DNA of 64,000 nucleotides from Arthrobacter sp. MMS18-M83 (GTDB lineage: Bacteria > Actinomycetota > Actinomycetes > Actinomycetales > Micrococcaceae), in assembly GCF_026683955.1 (NCBI RefSeq), contig NZ_CP113343.1, positions 2,542,001-2,606,000 on the forward strand. The letters are read 5' to 3'. This document shows, piece after piece, positions 8,371 to 16,237 of the stretch. The translations under genes were made by a program, and so were the position numbers. A model generated the notes under the pieces. That model made no database searches and was not told the origin of the DNA. It saw only the letters and a program-made list of their open reading frames with translations. Numbering within the stretch: the stretch's first letter is position 1; each line of letters starts with the position of its first letter.

Positions 8371-9672
8371 ATGCCTTCGAACTCCCCTGCTGAGCACATC
8401 CAGGACCTTGGCGCGTATGTGAGCGCATCGCCGTCGAGCTTCCATGCCGTCCACGAGGCCGCGCGCCGCCTCGATGGCGCCGGTTTCACGGCCCTCGATG
8501 AACTTCTGCGATGGGAAGGCGGCGCTGGCCGTTTCTACGTCATCCGGGATGGTGCCCTCATCGCCTGGGTGACACCGGAAGGGGCAGCTCCCACCACGGC
8601 ATTCAACATCTTCGGGGCCCACACGGATTCCCCCTCGTTCAAGCTCAAGCCGAAGCCAACAACGGGCAAGTTCGGCTGGCTCCAGGCTGGCGTTGAGGTC
8701 TACGGTGGCCCTTTGTTGAACTCCTGGCTGGATCGCGAACTCCGGCTGGCCGGGCGGCTCGTCATGCTGGACGGTACCCAGCACCTCACGGCAACCGGAC
8801 CGCTCTTGCGCTTTCCGCAGTTGGCCATCCACCTGGACCGGACAGTCAATGACGGCCTCACGCTGGATAAGCAGCAACACATGAACCCGGTGTTCGGGCT
8901 CGGCGATCCCAACTCTGCGGACGTCCTGGCAATCCTGGCGGAATCCGTGGCCGGGGCTTCGGTCGATCCCGCCCAGATCGGCGGCTACGACATCGTTGTC
9001 GCGGACACGCAGGCGCCGGAGGTGTTCGGAGCCCAGGGTGAATTCTTCGCTTCGGGACGGCTCGATAATCTGTCTTCGACCCATGCCGGACTCGCGGCAC
9101 TCATCGCTCACGCAGCCACGGGTGCGGCTGCCGGCGGCCCCATCGCACTACTGGCGGCCTTCGACCACGAAGAAATCGGTTCCGCCTCGCGCTCCGGAGC
9201 CTGCGGACCCATCCTCGAAGACATCCTCACCCGGATCTCCGACGGCCTCGGCGCGACGGTGAGTGAACGGCGCCAGGCGTTGTCGGCGTCGTTCTGTGTT
9301 TCCGCGGATGCTGGCCACGCCGTCCACCCCAACTACTCCGAGCGGCACGATCCCGCCAACCGGCCCATCCTCAACGGCGGACCGCTCCTCAAGATCAACG
9401 CCAACCAGCGCTACGCAACGGACGCCACCGGCGCGGCCTTCTGGGCGCGGCTCTGCGGCGAGGCGGGCGTCCCGTACCAGGAGTTTGTCTCCAACAACGA
9501 CGTCCCGTGTGGCTCCACTATCGGCCCGTTGACGGCTACCCGACTGGGGATCCGGACGGTCGACGTCGGCGTGCCCCTTTTGTCGATGCACTCGGCACGC
9601 GAACTGTGTGGCGTTGATGACCCGCGTCACTTGGCTAGCGTGGCGGAGTTGTTCTTCCGCTTGGCGATCTAG
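8371..9672 (+). CDS. apeB: M18-family aspartyl/broad aminopeptidase
   Basis: A 433-residue cytosolic metallo-aminopeptidase. The two-zinc site motifs are visible in order: FGAHTDSPSF, SGRLDNLSSTHAGL, AFDHEEIGSASRSG, the conserved HPNYSERHDP block, and a C-terminal VGVPLLSMHSARE segment with the last ligand His. Length matches the family (about 430). The ATG at 8371 is preferred because upstream in-frame codons run through the palindrome. Monocistronic. The family releases N-terminal residues, often acidic ones, from peptides. Confidence 0.94.
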   Translation: MPSNSPAEHIQDLGAYVSASPSSFHAVHEAARRLDGAGFTALDELLRWEGGAGRFYVIRDGALIAWVTPEGAAPTTAFNIFGAHTDSPSFKLKPKPTTGKFGWLQAGVEVYGGPLLNSWLDRELRLAGRLVMLDGTQHLTATGPLLRFPQLAIHLDRTVNDGLTLDKQQHMNPVFGLGDPNSADVLAILAESVAGASVDPAQIGGYDIVVADTQAPEVFGAQGEFFASGRLDNLSSTHAGLAALIAHAATGAAAGGPIALLAAFDHEEIGSASRSGACGPILEDILTRISDGLGATVSERRQALSASFCVSADAGHAVHPNYSERHDPANRPILNGGPLLKINANQRYATDATGAAFWARLCGEAGVPYQEFVSNNDVPCGSTIGPLTATRLGIRTVDVGVPLLSMHSARELCGVDDPRHLASVAELFFRLAI

Positions 9673-9705
9673 CTTTACTGCGGCGCGGTTTCAGGCGGCT
9701 GGGGC

Positions 9706-10380
9706 TCAGGATGCGAGGCTCACCACGAGGTTGATGGTGGTGGCCAGGATCCCGACGCCGAAAACATAGGCGAGCAAGCTGTGTCGTAAGGCGGCGGATC
9801 GCATCTCCCTGGTGGTGATGGATGTGTCCGAGACCTGGTAGGTCATCCCGAGGCTGAAGGCCATGTAGGCGAAATCGGCGTACTGCGGCGGTTCCTTTTG
9901 GTTGAATTCGATTCCGCGGGGCGGCTCGGCCGTGTAGTACACCTCCGCGTAGCGCAGGGTGAAGAGGGTGTGTACCAGGAGCCACGATGCCACTGCCCCA
10001 ACGAGGGCCAGCAAGGCGAGCATGAATTTGTCGACGCCGTGCGCATCCTTGGCCCCGAACATCACTAGCACGAAGGCCGCGAGCGAACCGACGGCGGCAC
10101 AGAGGATGAGGAGGTCGGCAGTGGACCGCCGTGGGTCTTCTTCCGTGGCATGGCTTGCCGTTTGATCGGCTTTCATCGGGGTGATGACTGTCCACACGAA
10201 AACGTTGTAGACCACCGCGGCCACTGCCCAGCCAGCGGCGGGCGCGTAGATCCATTGACCCCATATTCCGGTCGCAACCGCGGCAGCGATGCCGGTGACA
10301 ATCATCAGCAGAAATCGCAATTGGGACCGCTTCGCCCGGATGGACTTTGGCCTTTGGTTCTTTGCTGCGGCAGCATTCAT
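9706..10380 (-). CDS. DUF1345 family membrane protein
   Basis: A 224-residue protein with a basic N-terminus (residues 1-21) and five to six hydrophobic segments. The family hallmark, a tyrosine-rich segment PQYADFAYMAFSLGMTYQVSD, is near residues 165-187. Function of the family is unknown. Convergent with the aminopeptidase gene (33 bp apart) and 36 bp downstream of the ynfA stop on the same strand, so it may be cotranscribed with it. Confidence 0.88.
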   Translation of the reverse strand: MNAAAAKNQRPKSIRAKRSQLRFLLMIVTGIAAAVATGIWGQWIYAPAAGWAVAAVVYNVFVWTVITPMKADQTASHATEEDPRRSTADLLILCAAVGSLAAFVLVMFGAKDAHGVDKFMLALLALVGAVASWLLVHTLFTLRYAEVYYTAEPPRGIEFNQKEPPQYADFAYMAFSLGMTYQVSDTSITTREMRSAALRHSLLAYVFGVGILATTINLVVSLAS

Positions 10381-10416
10381 AGTCAGATCATGCCACGCGT
10401 GCCAGCGGGCGGGCCG

Positions 10417-10755
10417 TCAAATTCCCGGACGTGGCGCGAACATAATAATTGCGACGCCCAAAAGGCAAATCACGGCTCCGATAATGTCCCAGCGGTCCGG
10501 CCGGAAGCCGTCCAGAAGCATCCCCCAAGCCAAGGATCCGGCGATGAACACCCCGCCGTAAGCGGCTAGGACTCTCCCGAAATGTGCGTCCGGTTGGAAC
10601 GCCGCGACGAAACCGTAGACGCCCAAGGCCACGATCCCAAGGCCTGCCCACCACCAGGGCTTGGCCTCCCTCACCGATTGCCACACGAGCCAGGCCCCTC
10701 CGATTTCGGCCAAGGCCGCGAGGACAAAGAGGGCGGTGGATTTCAAGATCGTCAT
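10417..10755 (-). CDS. ynfA: YnfA/UPF0060 family membrane protein
   Basis: A 112-residue four-helix membrane protein. Recognised by [13 protein letters not shown] near the N-terminus, [18 protein letters not shown] in the middle and [20 protein letters not shown] near the C-terminus, which define the UPF0060 family of SMR-like small membrane proteins. Proposed small-molecule efflux function is weakly supported. The long shared upstream region with the oppositely oriented rpsF operon (10756-11016) holds both promoters. Confidence 0.92.
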   Translation of the reverse strand: MTILKSTALFVLAALAEIGGAWLVWQSVREAKPWWWAGLGIVALGVYGFVAAFQPDAHFGRVLAAYGGVFIAGSLAWGMLLDGFRPDRWDIIGAVICLLGVAIIMFAPRPGI

Positions 10756-10815
10756 GGATTCAGTCTGCCCGAGCGTTGCCGCTCACTGCCCGACGGCTGA
10801 TCCGCGCCTCTTGAG

Positions 10816-10824
10816 TTATCCACA
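10816..10824 (+). promoter_or_regulatory. Perfect DnaA-box 9-mer upstream of rpsF operon
   Basis: The 9-mer TTATCCACA, identical to the strongest bacterial DnaA box, lies about 200 bp upstream of rpsF in the divergent ynfA/rpsF region. A single 9-mer can occur by chance, but in high-GC DNA it is infrequent, and a cluster of similar sites occurs before dnaB about 5 kb further on. Confidence 0.4.
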
Positions 10825-10960
10825 TACGCGAGGCTGACCGTTCCACTCCGCCGACACGCCGAATAGGCTTAGACACGGGAAATGGACTAAGATATTGAAG
10901 TCTGTGCTGCGCCCTGCTTCCGCTTCTGGAATCGGTCGTCAGCACTGTTCATCGCAAATG

Positions 10961-11006
10961 AACCTCCTGTTACGGAAATGCCGTAACCGCTTAGCCCAAA
11001 GGAGGT
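10961..11006 (+). promoter_or_regulatory. rpsF leader hairpin able to sequester the Shine-Dalgarno
   Basis: The 5' leader of rpsF contains ACCTCCT (10962-10968), the exact complement of the ribosome-binding site AGGAGGT (11000-11006). Between them is a perfect 7-bp stem, GTTACGG (10969-10975) with CCGTAAC (10981-10987), and a 5-nt loop. A 12-nt unpaired stretch remains on the 3' side. The stacked helices would hide the ribosome-binding site. Autoregulation of rpsF mRNA by the S6:S18 complex through a leader hairpin with an asymmetric bulge is known in bacteria; that this is the same motif is inference. Confidence 0.65.
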
Positions 11007-11016
11007 GGGTTCACAT

Positions 11017-11322
11017 ATGCGTCCTTACGAATTGATGGTAATCATCGACCCCGAGGTCGAAGAGCGTACGGTAGAGCCGACGCTTCAGAAGTTCCTCAGT
11101 GTCATCACCACCGATGGTGGAACCATCGAAAAGGTTGACATCTGGGGCCGCCGTCGCCTCGCTTACGAAATCAAGAAGAAGTCCGAAGGTATCTACGCCG
11201 TGGTGAACTTCACCGCCAAGCCGGAAACCGCAAAGGAACTTGACCGCCAGCTGAGTCTCAACGAGACCATCATGCGCACCAAGATCACCCGCCCCGAAGA
11301 GCAGAAGGTCGTTGCTGAGTAA
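11017..11322 (+). CDS. rpsF: 30S ribosomal protein S6
   Basis: A 101-residue S6 recognised by [16 protein letters not shown] at the start, [26 protein letters not shown] core strands and the RTKITRPEE end. The ATG at 11017 is 10 bp after a strong AAAGGAGGT site; an in-frame GTG at 11005 overlaps that site and is rejected. First gene of the rpsF-ssb-rpsR-rplI operon. S6 binds S18 on the platform of the small subunit, and both are encoded here. Translation may be controlled by the leader hairpin just upstream. Confidence 0.97.
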   Translation: MRPYELMVIIDPEVEERTVEPTLQKFLSVITTDGGTIEKVDIWGRRRLAYEIKKKSEGIYAVVNFTAKPETAKELDRQLSLNETIMRTKITRPEEQKVVAE

Positions 11323-11377
11323 TTTCAGCTCCCGGCTTTCATTCTTTACCCCGCAGGAACGAACAAGGAGGCAGTAG

Positions 11378-11953
11378 ATGGCAGGCGAAACCACTATTAC
11401 GGTCATCGGTAATCTCACCAATGACCCCGAACTGCGGTTCACACCGTCAGGCTCGGCGGTAGCGAACTTCACCATCGCTTCTACTCCCCGGACCTTCGAC
11501 CGTCAGTCCAATGAGTGGAAGGACGGGGAAACCCTGTTCCTCCGCGCATCGGTGTGGCGCGAAGCAGCTGAAAACGTCGCCGAATCCCTGACCAAGGGCA
11601 TGCGCGTGATCGTTTCCGGCCGCCTGAAGAGCCGTTCCTACGAAACCAAGGAAGGCGAGAAGCGCACCGTTATCGAGCTCGAAGTCGATGAAATCGGCCC
11701 GAGCCTGCGTTACGCCAACGCCAAGGTCAACCGCACCCAGCGCTCCGGCGGTCAGGGTGGTCAGGGTGGCTTCGGCGGCGGCAACAACAGCGGCGGCTTC
11801 GGGGGTGGCGGCGCTGGTGCAAGCCAGGGCGGCAACTCCGGCGGAACTTGGGGCGGCGGCCAGTCCGCACCGCAGGAAGACCCCTGGGCTACCCCGGGCG
11901 TCAGCAACGCGGGCGGATGGGGCAACGGCCCGGATTCCGAACCTCCCTTCTAA
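11378..11953 (+). CDS. ssb: Single-stranded DNA-binding protein
   Basis: A 191-residue SSB: N-terminal OB-fold (about 1-115) beginning [20 protein letters not shown], with [31 protein letters not shown] and the [20 protein letters not shown] strand. A Gly-rich disordered linker follows (about 120-175) and then a C-terminal tip DSEPPF, the docking peptide for repair and replication partners. The position between rpsF and rpsR is the classic bacterial arrangement. Ribosome-binding site AAGGAGG precedes the ATG. Confidence 0.97.
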   Translation: MAGETTITVIGNLTNDPELRFTPSGSAVANFTIASTPRTFDRQSNEWKDGETLFLRASVWREAAENVAESLTKGMRVIVSGRLKSRSYETKEGEKRTVIELEVDEIGPSLRYANAKVNRTQRSGGQGGQGGFGGGNNSGGFGGGGAGASQGGNSGGTWGGGQSAPQEDPWATPGVSNAGGWGNGPDSEPPF

Positions 11954-12034
11954 ACATTCATAAAAGTTCGACGCCGGAACCCGCCGGAAGTGCCGCGAGG
12001 CACCTTGGTGGCAACCGCCGTCGAGCACCACCAT

Positions 12035-12056
12035 CCCGTGGATCCATATCCACGGG
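12035..12056 (+). promoter_or_regulatory. Intercistronic hairpin before rpsR
   Basis: Arms CCCGTGGAT (12035-12043) and ATCCACGGG (12048-12056) form a perfect 9-bp stem with a 4-nt loop, eleven bases before the rpsR ribosome-binding site AAAAGGAG. There is no U-run, so it is more likely an mRNA-processing, stability or translation-control element than a terminator; this is inference. Confidence 0.5.
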
Positions 12057-12079
12057 CTCCATAGAAAAGGAGCTCCACG

Positions 12080-12319
12080 ATGGCTAAGGCTGAACTCCGT
12101 AAGCCCAAACCAAAGTCCAACCCCTTGAAGGCCGCTGACATCACTGTCATCGACTACAAGGACGTAGCATTGCTGCGCAAGTTCATCTCCGACCGCGGAA
12201 AGATCCGCGCCCGTCGCGTCACTGGCGTCACGGTGCAGGAACAGCGCAAAATCGCCCAGGCAATCAAGAACGCCCGCGAAGTTGCTCTGCTGCCTTACTC
12301 CGGCGCTGGCCGCGGCTAA
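12080..12319 (+). CDS. rpsR: 30S ribosomal protein S18
   Basis: A 79-residue S18, recognised by [19 protein letters not shown] and [20 protein letters not shown] followed by the VALLPYS end. It has no cysteine, so it is of the zinc-independent (C-minus) type; some actinobacteria carry a second, zinc-binding S18 elsewhere. Partner of S6 encoded three genes upstream. The rplI gene starts 17 bp downstream. Confidence 0.97.
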   Translation: MAKAELRKPKPKSNPLKAADITVIDYKDVALLRKFISDRGKIRARRVTGVTVQEQRKIAQAIKNAREVALLPYSGAGRG

Positions 12320-12336
12320 GGAAGGGATTAACTAAC

Positions 12337-12789
12337 ATGGCAAAGCTCATTCTCACCCACGAAGTAACCGGTGTCGGTGCTGCTGGCGATGTTGTCGAGG
12401 TCAAGGACGGTTACGCACGTAACTACCTGCTGCCCCGCGGCTTCGCTCTGACCTGGACCAAGGGTGGCGAGAAGCAGGTTGAGTCCATCAAGGCTGCCCG
12501 CGCTGCTCGTGCCCACGCTTCGGTTGAAGCCGCACAGGCCCAGGCTTCTGCGCTTTCTTCCAAGAAGGTCAAGCTCGTTGTGAAGGCCGGCGAAACCGGT
12601 CGTCTCTTCGGCACCGTCAAGCCGGCAGATGTCGCTGCTGCAGTTGAGGCCGCTGGCCTCGGCTCCATCGACAAGCGCAACGTTGAACTGCCGAACCACA
12701 TCAAGTCTGTTGGTTCGTACCAGGCCAACGTCCGCCTGCACGAGGACGTTTCCGCTGTGATCGACCTTGAGGTCGTTGCAGGGAAGTAA
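12337..12789 (+). CDS. rplI: 50S ribosomal protein L9
   Basis: A 150-residue L9: N-terminal RNA-binding domain with [20 protein letters not shown] and [14 protein letters not shown], a long connecting helix rich in Ala/Lys/Gln (about 45-80), and a C-terminal domain beginning [19 protein letters not shown]. Length and both domains are intact. Last gene of the rpsF operon, followed directly by an intrinsic-terminator-like hairpin. Confidence 0.97.
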   Translation: MAKLILTHEVTGVGAAGDVVEVKDGYARNYLLPRGFALTWTKGGEKQVESIKAARAARAHASVEAAQAQASALSSKKVKLVVKAGETGRLFGTVKPADVAAAVEAAGLGSIDKRNVELPNHIKSVGSYQANVRLHEDVSAVIDLEVVAGK

Positions 12790-12805
12790 TTCCTGACGTA
12801 GCTCG

Positions 12806-12843
12806 AAGGACCCCCGTTTCCGGTTTCCGGAGGCGGGGTCCTT
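12806..12843 (+). terminator. Intrinsic-terminator-like hairpin after rplI
   Basis: AAGGACCCC (12806-12814) pairs perfectly with GGGGTCCTT (12835-12843), with an inner CCGGTTTCCGG-type hairpin in the loop region. The U-run is short (CTTTG), as is usual in high-GC actinobacteria. It lies 17 bp after the rplI stop and would end the ribosomal operon. Confidence 0.75.
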
Positions 12844-12864
12844 TGCGTTGCGGGGTTTTGGGGC

Positions 12865-12927
12865 GCGCGAACTGGCAGCAGATGCCCTCTGGCGGCCTCA
12901 TTGAGGGCATTAGCTGCCAGTTCGCGC
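12865..12927. repeat. Intergenic palindrome, family B copy 1 (GCGCGAACTGGCAGC ends)
   Basis: Two 25-nt arms (12865-12889 and 12903-12927) complementary at 23 of 25 positions, with a 13-nt loop. The ends read GCGCGAACTGGCAGC and its complement. A second copy with the same ends lies at 55990-56052 between pcaJ and pcaR. The element sits between the rplI terminator and the next gene. Confidence 0.8.
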
Positions 12928-12950
12928 TAGCCCGGTGGTAGCCTGCACCG

Positions 12951-13802
12951 GTGAACCTTGAACCCATGCGCACCAGGCCCTTCTCCCAGATGGACGTCTT
13001 TACCGACGTGCCGTACGGCGGCAATCCGCTCGCCGTCGTCGTCGACGCCGAAGGGCTCACCGCAGATCAGATGCAGCACTTCGCCAACTGGACGAATCTG
13101 TCGGAGACCACCTTCCTGCTCCCGCCGCGCGATCCAGCGGCCGACTACCGCGTCCGGATCTTCACCGGCAGCGAGGAATTCCCCTTTGCGGGGCATCCGA
13201 CGCTCGGCTCGGCGCACGCATGGCTGGAGGCTGGCGGAGTGCCGAAACAGGCCGGAGTCCTGGTGCAGGAATGTGGCGCCGGTTTAGTGAGGGTAAAGCT
13301 CGACGGCGGACGCCTCGCCTTTGCGGCGCCCCCGCTGACCCGTTTCGGCCCCGTGGACGAGGCAACCTTGGAACAGTTGGCCGCTGGACTTCGTTTGCCG
13401 ATAACCGCAATCCTGGATGCGTCATGGCTGGTCAATGGCCCGCAGTGGATCGGTGTGCTGCTCGAATCGGCCGAACAGGTCCTGGGCATCGAGCCGGACC
13501 TTGTTGCGATGGGGGAGTTGAAGGTGGGGGTCATTGGTCCACATGTGTCGGGCGCCGGCGTCGACTTCGAAGTCCGCACTTTCATTCCCGGCGACGCCAT
13601 GGTGGAGGATCCGGTGACAGGCAGTTTCAATGCCGGTGCTGCCCAATGGCTGATGGGGAGCGGCCGGGCGCCAGAGGAGTACGTCGCCGCGCAGGGCACT
13701 GTGCTGGGCCGGGCGGGACGCATCCACGTCAAGGCGGAGGATGGCGACGTCTGGGTAGGCGGCAGCGTCGTGACCTGCATCGAGGGAACCGTGCGGCTGT
13801 AG
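12951..13802 (+). CDS. PhzF-family isomerase/epimerase-like protein
   Basis: A 283-residue PhzF-fold protein. Visible family marks are FSQMDVFTDVPYGGNPLAVV near the N-terminus, the conserved NLSETTFLLPP block with the likely catalytic Glu, RIFTGSEEFPFAGHPTLGSAHAW, and GDAMVEDPVTGSFNAGAAQWL near the C-terminus. Start GTG at 12951. Members isomerise varied small molecules; real phenazine synthesis is not implied, since no phenazine genes are nearby. Monocistronic. Confidence 0.9.
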   Translation: MNLEPMRTRPFSQMDVFTDVPYGGNPLAVVVDAEGLTADQMQHFANWTNLSETTFLLPPRDPAADYRVRIFTGSEEFPFAGHPTLGSAHAWLEAGGVPKQAGVLVQECGAGLVRVKLDGGRLAFAAPPLTRFGPVDEATLEQLAAGLRLPITAILDASWLVNGPQWIGVLLESAEQVLGIEPDLVAMGELKVGVIGPHVSGAGVDFEVRTFIPGDAMVEDPVTGSFNAGAAQWLMGSGRAPEEYVAAQGTVLGRAGRIHVKAEDGDVWVGGSVVTCIEGTVRL

Positions 13803-13835
13803 CGGGGAATAAAAGGGGCAGGGGCACGGTTTGGG

Positions 13836-13859
13836 AGTATAGATGCAAACGCATGTACT
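13836..13859. promoter_or_regulatory. Candidate operator upstream of FMN reductase
   Basis: The region 13836-13859 has a core inverted repeat ATGC-AAAC-GCAT (13843-13854) flanked by AGTA and TACT. It lies 43 bp before the FMN reductase start, where a repressor site would overlap the promoter. No regulator gene is adjacent, so any cognate protein is unknown. Confidence 0.4.
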
Positions 13860-13901
13860 CTGGTTTGAAGCCATCGAACCGCCGAGCAACAGGAGATCGC
13901 T

Positions 13902-14528
13902 ATGGAAACCCGCCGCATAACCGTCCTTTCCGCCGGACTTGGCGTACCGTCGTCGAGCCGGCTCCTTGCAGACCAGCTCGCCGCGTCGGCCAAGCGCCAG
14001 CTGGGCGACGCCGGGTACGAGGTGCGGGTGGACGTTATCGAACTCCGGGACCTGGCCGTGGATATCGCCAATAACTTCGTGACGGGCTATGCCGCGCCGC
14101 GACTGGCAGAGGTGATCGCCGGCGTCGAGGACTCCGATGGCATCATCGCCGTGACGCCCGTCTTTAGCGCCTCGTACAGTGGGCTGTTCAAGTCCTTCAT
14201 CGACGTCCTGGACCCGAAGTCCCTCGACGGTAAGGCAGTTCTTCTCGGCGCCACGGGCGGCACCGACCGGCACCAAATGGTGCTCGATTACGCCATGCGT
14301 CCGCTCTTCACCTACCTTCGCACCCGGATGACCCAGACATCCGTTTTCGCTGGCCCCCAGGATTGGGGAAACACCGACGACGGCGCGTCCCCTCTATCAG
14401 TCCGCGTAGACCGGGCGGCGGGCGAGCTCACCCAGCTCCTGAGTGGCGAACAGCCGCACCGCAAGGCGGAGGCGATGGAATCCTTGCCTTTTGAGCAGCT
14501 CCTCGCGGGGATCACCGCCGGACGCTAG
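13902..14528 (+). CDS. CE1759-type NADPH-dependent FMN reductase
   Basis: A 208-residue flavodoxin-fold reductase. The phosphate-binding loop is SAGLGVPSSSRLLADQL (about 10-26); the mid-protein motif VTPVFSASYSGLFKSFIDVLD and the GATGGTDRHQMVLDYAMRPLF segment are typical of the CE1759 group. This group usually pairs with a luciferase-like monooxygenase (LLM), supplying reduced FMN. No such monooxygenase gene lies in the window, so the partner must be encoded elsewhere. Start ATG after AGGAGATCGCT. Convergent with the next gene. Confidence 0.85.
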   Translation: METRRITVLSAGLGVPSSSRLLADQLAASAKRQLGDAGYEVRVDVIELRDLAVDIANNFVTGYAAPRLAEVIAGVEDSDGIIAVTPVFSASYSGLFKSFIDVLDPKSLDGKAVLLGATGGTDRHQMVLDYAMRPLFTYLRTRMTQTSVFAGPQDWGNTDDGASPLSVRVDRAAGELTQLLSGEQPHRKAEAMESLPFEQLLAGITAGR

Positions 14529-14554
14529 GCGGCCGGGCTGACCCGCAACAGGTA

Positions 14555-15130
14555 TCAGTCGTCCAGCAGCTCGATGAACTCGAGTGCCTGCTTCATGCTG
14601 ATGTCGGAATGTTTAGTCAGGGCCAGAGCCGCGGCTTCGACGTCGCCGCTCTTGGCAAGGGTGCGGATCCGTCCGTAGATTTCATCATTGAGCATGTTGC
14701 TGCTTACCTCGCGTGTGACGTCGCCCTTGCTGGCGATCGCCCGGTAGCGGTACGGGAAGCGCTCAGGCTCGTCGTCGTCGGGCAAGAGGTCCTGCGGGGC
14801 GGGCTCCGGCTTGCGGAAGGGCTGCGGATGCGCTGCAAGCGCGCCGACGGCGTCCCGGGAGGCGCGCAGGCCTTCTCCGGTGGCGCTGAGGTACAGCTTG
14901 ATGGCCGCCATGGCCTGGCCTTGGGCGATCAGGGAATACAGCAGCCGGTGTTGATCCTCGCTCAGCTTCGCCGCGGCCTCGCGGGCCAGCTCCGCCGGGT
15001 CCACCGCCGTCTTGCTTGCGGCAGCACTGCCGCGACGTTCTGTTGCGCGGCGGGAGAGAGCGCGGCTGATCAGGAGCACGCCCACGGCGACGGCCACCAG
15101 GATCACGACCGGAACGAGTAGGGATTCCAT
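14555..15130 (-). CDS. Membrane-anchored protein with L7/L12 C-terminal-like domain
   Basis: A 191-residue protein with one N-terminal membrane helix (about residues 4-22), a basic stretch RALSRRATERR, then soluble regions. QGQAMAAIKLYLSATGEG with RASRDAVGAL (about 91-118) resembles the ribosomal L7/L12 C-terminal fold (the pattern xxAIKxxRExTGxGLxxAKxxV). A second helical region at the C-terminus (KSGDVEAAALALTKHSDIS) looks related. Function unknown; not a ribosomal stalk protein because of the membrane anchor. Three bp downstream of a paralogous gene, likely one operon. Confidence 0.7.
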   Translation of the reverse strand: MESLLVPVVILVAVAVGVLLISRALSRRATERRGSAAASKTAVDPAELAREAAAKLSEDQHRLLYSLIAQGQAMAAIKLYLSATGEGLRASRDAVGALAAHPQPFRKPEPAPQDLLPDDDEPERFPYRYRAIASKGDVTREVSSNMLNDEIYGRIRTLAKSGDVEAAALALTKHSDISMKQALEFIELLDD

Positions 15131-15133
15131 GGG

Positions 15134-15613
15134 CTAAAGCCGATCTATGTAGTTCTTGGCGGTCAACAAGTCCGAGTGCGTTTCGTGGCGGAGAAGCTTG
15201 ATGGCCTGGATCTTCTGTCCACTGCGGACCATGCCCTGCAATTGCAGCGCAAACTGTGGATTCAACTGCCCGTTGGGCAGGATGGGACCGTTGTAGCCCG
15301 CTTGGCCGACCCCAGGGCTCGCCCCGACTTGCGCCTTCAGCGCCGCCCGCGACTGGCTGTCCTGCTGGGACTGTTGCTGTGCGTTCTGGCTTGGCCTTGT
15401 GGACGCATCGATGCGTGCCCTAGCCGCCGTTGCCGCCTGCACCTGGGCGGCCTGGTGGGCTGCCGAACGGGCGGCCAACTCCCGCTGATAGCGTTCGGCG
15501 TCCGACAACCCTGTGTCGCGTGGCTTGAACGCCGCCGTCAGGGCCCAGATAACCGCCACAAGGATGACAGCGGGCATTGCGACCAGCAGTACATCCCCAA
15601 CAGTGAAACCCAT
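15134..15613 (-). CDS. Small membrane protein with C-terminal L7/L12-like domain
   Basis: A 159-residue protein: membrane helix at about residues 7-28, a Gln/Ala-rich probable coiled coil (about 40-95), a Pro/Gly hinge, and a C-terminal SGQKIQAIKLLRHETHSDLL followed by TAKNYIDRL. This matches the L7/L12 C-terminal pattern in which an exposed helix binds partners. Domain order and the partner gene 3 bp downstream suggest the two act together at the membrane. The upstream region is the DnaA-box-rich non-coding stretch it shares divergently with dnaB. Confidence 0.7.
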   Translation of the reverse strand: MGFTVGDVLLVAMPAVILVAVIWALTAAFKPRDTGLSDAERYQRELAARSAAHQAAQVQAATAARARIDASTRPSQNAQQQSQQDSQSRAALKAQVGASPGVGQAGYNGPILPNGQLNPQFALQLQGMVRSGQKIQAIKLLRHETHSDLLTAKNYIDRL

Positions 15614-15638
15614 ACTTAGAGCTTATGTCAGAACGCAG

Positions 15639-16172
15639 TTATCCACAGCACATTCCGGTTTCGGCATAGCTTCTGAGAGTCTGCTGTCAAATTCCGGGAG
15701 TGATTGTGGGGAGCATCACATTTTCGGCATATTTATCCCGTTTCGGGCCATCGAGTGGGCCCGAGAGTGTGGATTGGGCGAATTGGTCTGTGGATGAGCG
15801 GCGGTACAAAATACTTTTGATCCACATGGCGTGGAGAACGTTTCCCCAGTTCAGAGGCCACTTTCCGGAAAAAGAATTTCTTTTTCCACAGGGTACTGCA
15901 CAGACTGTGCACAAGTAGGGGCATGTTTTCAACACTTTATCCACAAGCCCGGCTTGGTGCCTCGGAAAAGCAGGGCTAACGTGGCTGAGTACCTGCTTTA
16001 GGTACTTGGAAAACCCCTGTTTCTCGTGTGCGGCGCCATGGCGCCGTCGGTAAACCAGCGTGCCCGCGGCCGGTCTGTGGAAAAGCTGTGGAAATCAGGG
16101 AATCCAAAATTGTCGGTGCCGTAGGGAACAGTTTGGACCAGCCGGCACGCCGGGCGGCCGGGCCAATCCACA
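15639..16172. promoter_or_regulatory. Cluster of DnaA-box-like 9-mers upstream of dnaB
   Basis: A non-coding stretch of about 620 bp (15614-16237) holds two perfect TTATCCACA boxes (plus strand 15639-15647, 15937-15945). Near-boxes with one mismatch are at 15789-15797 (minus), 15818-15826 (plus), 15882-15890 (plus), 15906-15914 (minus) and 16076-16084 (minus). Two-mismatch copies are at 15768-15776, 16087-16095 and 16164-16172. The middle part is also locally AT-richer. This is far above chance in such GC-rich DNA. The dnaB promoter must lie here; control by DnaA or DnaA titration is inference. Confidence 0.6.
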
Positions 16173-16237
16173 CCAGGGTATTGGCCTACCGAACCGCCAG
16201 GAACAGTTATCTGCCGCGGTACACAATGGAGGACGGC

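Noticed and set aside
12951..13802. Phenazine biosynthesis from the PhzF-like gene
   Set aside because: No other phz gene is near; PhzF-fold proteins are widespread and of varied function.
15614..16237. Region could be the chromosomal origin oriC
   Set aside because: DnaA boxes are present, but dnaA, dnaN, rpmH and recF are absent from both sides. In actinobacteria oriC lies between dnaA and dnaN, so only a secondary role is proposed.
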